This document shows positions 61,754-64,000 of a stretch of 64,000 nt of DNA, piece after piece; position 1 is the first letter of the stretch, and each line of letters begins with the position of its first letter. The translations under genes were made by a program, and so were the position numbers. The notes under the pieces were generated by a model that worked only from the letters and a program-made list of their open reading frames with translations, was not told the DNA's origin and ran no database searches. The stretch lies in contig NZ_CP066744.1 in NCBI RefSeq assembly GCF_016458825.1, positions 2,105,868 through 2,169,867 on the forward strand, read 5' to 3'. This DNA is from Miniphocaeibacter halophilus. Lineage in GTDB: Bacteria > Bacillota > Clostridia > Tissierellales > Peptoniphilaceae.

Positions 61754-62923
61754 TTATATTAAATCCAATATTTTATTAGCTACTTCACTTTTTAACATTA
61801 ATGGTAAATCTATTATTTCATCTTTAGAAATAATTTTCACTTTATTTGTATCTACATTAAAACCGGCATCTTTTTCGGTTATGTTATTTGCTATAATGTA
61901 ATCTACATTTTTGTTTTCTAATTTTCTTTTACTATTTTCAATTAAGTTGTTAGATTCTGCCGCAAAGCCAATAACTAGTCTTTTACCTTTAATTTTACCA
62001 AAATAGGACAGTATATCCTCATTTGGAATTAGTTCTAAAAGAAGATTTTCTTCCTTCCTTTTGATTTTTTCCTTACTTTGTTCTTTTACCCTAAAATCAC
62101 AAGGTGCAGCAGCCATAATTAAAACATCTGCATTATTAAATTCATTTTCAATTGACTTTTTTAACTCATTATTTGTAGTTATATCTATTTTCTTTATTCC
62201 TTCGGAAATATTTAATTTACTAGGTCCGGAAACTAATACTACTTCTGCTCCTCTATTATAAGCTGATTCTGCAATAGCATAGCCCATTTTACCGCTTGAG
62301 TCATTGGTAATATATCTTACAGGGTCAATTCTTTCTATTGTAGGACCAGCTGTTACTATAACCTTTTTACCTATTAAATCTTTTTTTATAAAATACCTAT
62401 CTATCTCTTCAACAATTTCTATAGGTTCAGCTAATCTTCCGTCACCATAGGTATTACATGCTAAATAGCCAACGTTTGAATTAATAAATTTAAATCCTCT
62501 TTTTTTCAGTATATTAACATTATTAACTGTGGCAATATTGTTTAGCATATTGGTATTCATGGCTATTGCCACAAAAGTATCTTTTGTATATGCCAGCAAG
62601 GTTGATGTAAGTAAATTATCTGCTACGCCATTGGCTAATTTAGCAATAGTATTTGCCGTTGCAGGAGCTATTAAACATAAATCAGCTCTTTTAGCAATTT
62701 CAATATGCTCAACCTCATAATGGTGTCCATTATGAAACATATCAGTATGGACTAAACAATTACCCATAGTTTCAAATACTAAAGGAGAAATTAATTTAGT
62801 AGCAGCTTCTGTCATAATTATTTCCAATTCATAACCTTTTTTAACTAATCTAGATACAACATCTACAACTTTATAAATTGCTATTCCTGCCGTTACACAA
62901 ATTAAAATTCTTTTTTTACCCAT
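61754..62923 (-). CDS. coaBC: CoaBC, phosphopantothenoylcysteine synthetase/decarboxylase
   Basis: Bifunctional enzyme for two steps of coenzyme A synthesis. The N-terminal flavoprotein CoaC (about residues 1-185) shows GIAIYKVVDVVSRLVKKGYE, APATANTIAKLANGVADNLL, AMNTNM and the active-site Cys in GYLACNTYGDGRLAEP. The C-terminal CoaB (from about 190) shows VIVTAGPTIERIDPVRYITN, SSGKMGYAIAE and IGFAAES. It overlaps rpoZ by one base. With coaD at 44 kb, the window encodes three CoA steps. Confidence 0.96.
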   Translation of the reverse strand: MGKKRILICVTAGIAIYKVVDVVSRLVKKGYELEIIMTEAATKLISPLVFETMGNCLVHTDMFHNGHHYEVEHIEIAKRADLCLIAPATANTIAKLANGVADNLLTSTLLAYTKDTFVAIAMNTNMLNNIATVNNVNILKKRGFKFINSNVGYLACNTYGDGRLAEPIEIVEEIDRYFIKKDLIGKKVIVTAGPTIERIDPVRYITNDSSGKMGYAIAESAYNRGAEVVLVSGPSKLNISEGIKKIDITTNNELKKSIENEFNNADVLIMAAAPCDFRVKEQSKEKIKRKEENLLLELIPNEDILSYFGKIKGKRLVIGFAAESNNLIENSKRKLENKNVDYIIANNITEKDAGFNVDTNKVKIISKDEIIDLPLMLKSEVANKILDLI

Positions 62924-63117
62924 TATTCTCCCTTTACTTCTGTAACTTTACCTTCCATAATTTCTTCTATGGCTATAGTAACAGGATTCTTATCTTTTGT
63001 TTTTATTAATACTTCAGCACCATCTATTATTTTTCTAGCTCTCTTTGAAGCCATAACACAAATGGCATATCTACTATTACTAATTTTTTCTAATTCTTTA
63101 AATGATGGATTAATCAT
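62923..63117 (-). CDS. rpoZ: RNA polymerase omega subunit
   Basis: A 64-residue protein matching omega, with PSFKELEKISNSRYAICVMASKRARKI and AIEEIMEGKV. Omega helps assembly and stability of RNA polymerase. It overlaps gmk by 4 bases in the universally conserved gmk-rpoZ order. Confidence 0.94.
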   Translation of the reverse strand: MINPSFKELEKISNSRYAICVMASKRARKIIDGAEVLIKTKDKNPVTIAIEEIMEGKVTEVKGE

Positions 63118-63704
63118 AATTTCACCCCTTGTATATTTGTAACTTTCAATTTTTCAGCTTCAATAATACATTCTATTTTTTTCACAGTTTTTTCTATTTC
63201 ATCATTAATAACTGCATAATCATATTTATCTATAAATGATAATTCATTCTTAGCATTATTCATCCTAAGATTTATAGTTTCTTCATCTTCAGTTGCTCTT
63301 TTTTCAATTCTACTTCTCAATTCCTTCATATCCGGTGGTAATAAGAAAATATAAACAGCTCCCGGATAATTTTCTTTTACCTGTAAAGCACCTTGAACAT
63401 CAATTTCCAATATAACAATATCGCCTTCAGCAATTTTATCAACTACATAACTTTTTGGAGTACCATAATAATTTCCATGAACTTTAGCATATTCAATAAA
63501 TTCTCCATCGTCTATTTTGTCTTTAAATTCATCTAAGGATAAAAAATAATAGTTCTCACCATTTTTTTCTTGTGGCCTTTTTTTACGTGTTGTAGCTGAA
63601 ATCGAATATTTAATATCTTTTCTTTTATCTAATAATGCTTCACAAACAGTACCTTTTCCAACACCTGAAGGTCCTGATAATACTAATAAGAATCCATCTC
63701 TCAT
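63114..63704 (-). CDS. gmk: Guanylate kinase
   Basis: Phosphorylates GMP to GDP. The 196 residues show the P-loop LSGPSGVGKGTVCEAL, SATTRKKRPQEKNGENYYFL for GMP binding, EYAKVHGNYYGTP, and LEIDVQGALQV. The gap to yicC upstream is 11 bases. The small remA gene that lies between yicC and gmk in Bacillus is missing. Confidence 0.96.
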   Translation of the reverse strand: MRDGFLLVLSGPSGVGKGTVCEALLDKRKDIKYSISATTRKKRPQEKNGENYYFLSLDEFKDKIDDGEFIEYAKVHGNYYGTPKSYVVDKIAEGDIVILEIDVQGALQVKENYPGAVYIFLLPPDMKELRSRIEKRATEDEETINLRMNNAKNELSFIDKYDYAVINDEIEKTVKKIECIIEAEKLKVTNIQGVKL

Positions 63705-63715
63705 TTAATCCTCCA

Positions 63716-64000
63716 TTATTCAATATTTTGTATTTGTTCTCTAATTTTTTCTATTAAAGTCTTAAGCTCTATTGATTTTTCAGTAATAATTTTATCATTA
63801 GATTTTGAACTTATAGTATTTACTTCTCTATTCATTTCCTGAATAATAAAATCCAGTTTTCGTCCTATAGACGAATTTTCTTTCATAGTGTTTGTAAATT
63901 GGTCTATGTGGGATCTAAGCCTTACTATTTCTTCAGTAATATCGGATTTATCCGCATATAGGGCTATTTCTAAACTAATTCTATCCATGTCTAAAGATTC
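63716..64000 (-). CDS. YicC-family protein, C-terminal part
   Basis: The last 94 codons of a YicC/YloC-type gene run off the right edge of the window. ESLDMDRISLEIALYADKSDITEEIVRLRSHIDQF and GRKLDFIIQEMNREVNTISSKSND match the conserved C-terminal domain of the family. Some members are endoribonucleases. An in-frame Met at 63988 is internal and not the true start. It heads the yicC-gmk-rpoZ-coaBC series. Confidence 0.9.
   Translation of the reverse strand, partial: ESLDMDRISLEIALYADKSDITEEIVRLRSHIDQFTNTMKENSSIGRKLDFIIQEMNREVNTISSKSNDKIITEKSIELKTLIEKIREQIQNIE

Overview
The window is AT-rich chromosomal DNA of a low-G+C, Gram-positive-type bacterium. The best fit is an anaerobic, non-sporulating Firmicute of the Tissierellia/Peptoniphilaceae kind. 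The grounds are Firmicute gene order (yicC-gmk-rpoZ-coaBC-priA-def-fmt-rsmB-rlmN-prpC-prkC-rsgA-rpe-thiN-rpmB-yloU-fakA-recG), T-box leaders in front of thrS and glyS, GatCAB, a ThiT-type ECF thiamine transporter, and Clostridia-type cell-wall-binding-repeat-2 surface proteins. No sporulation gene is seen; spoVM, which sits between thiN and rpmB in Bacillus, is absent. The genus call is inference from gene content only.

Layout. At 1-18.4 kb a minus-strand backbone carries a HAD phosphatase fragment, proline synthesis (proBA), a CYTH enzyme, nagB, a metallophosphoesterase, a YhaO/YhaN nuclease-ATPase pair with a SeqA-like small protein, molybdenum cofactor genes (mobA-mobB fusion, moeA), an ArsC/Spx-like protein, a polar amino-acid ABC transporter, thrS (T-box), hisS, a DUF6873-type protein and a PP2C phosphatase. 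A plus-strand tRNA cluster (Phe-Gly-Cys) follows at 18.44-18.67 kb.

18.7-32.3 kb is an accessory island. It holds a frameshifted ISL3 element, a two-gene membrane module of unknown function (20.5-23.1 kb) and a scarred prophage. The prophage has a lysis-gene remnant, two nested IS3-family elements, a truncated DUF1064 gene, an intact cI-like repressor, an Ltp-type superinfection-exclusion-like protein and a dead integrase. Two paralogous CWB2 surface proteins flank that integrase. The late structural genes are gone. The lysis end and the early-gene end now abut through the IS3 pair, which suggests an IS-mediated deletion.

At 32.3-48.7 kb minus-strand housekeeping genes resume: a ComEC-like secreted MBL protein, a FolD with altered catalytic residues, a YfcE-like phosphoesterase, rdgB, gatCAB, an OGG-type glycosylase, glutamate dehydrogenase, a glutaredoxin-like protein, glyS (T-box), a coiled-coil protein, coaD, rsmD, recG, fakA and yloU. 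rpmB then lies on the plus strand. Thiamine genes under a TPP riboswitch follow, and from 50.5 kb to the end comes the conserved rpe-to-yicC block.

The genes most worth follow-up are the two-gene membrane module at 20.5-23.1 kb, the SeqA-like protein beside YhaO/YhaN, the FolD that lacks two catalytic residues, and the paired CWB2/Ltp cargo of the prophage.
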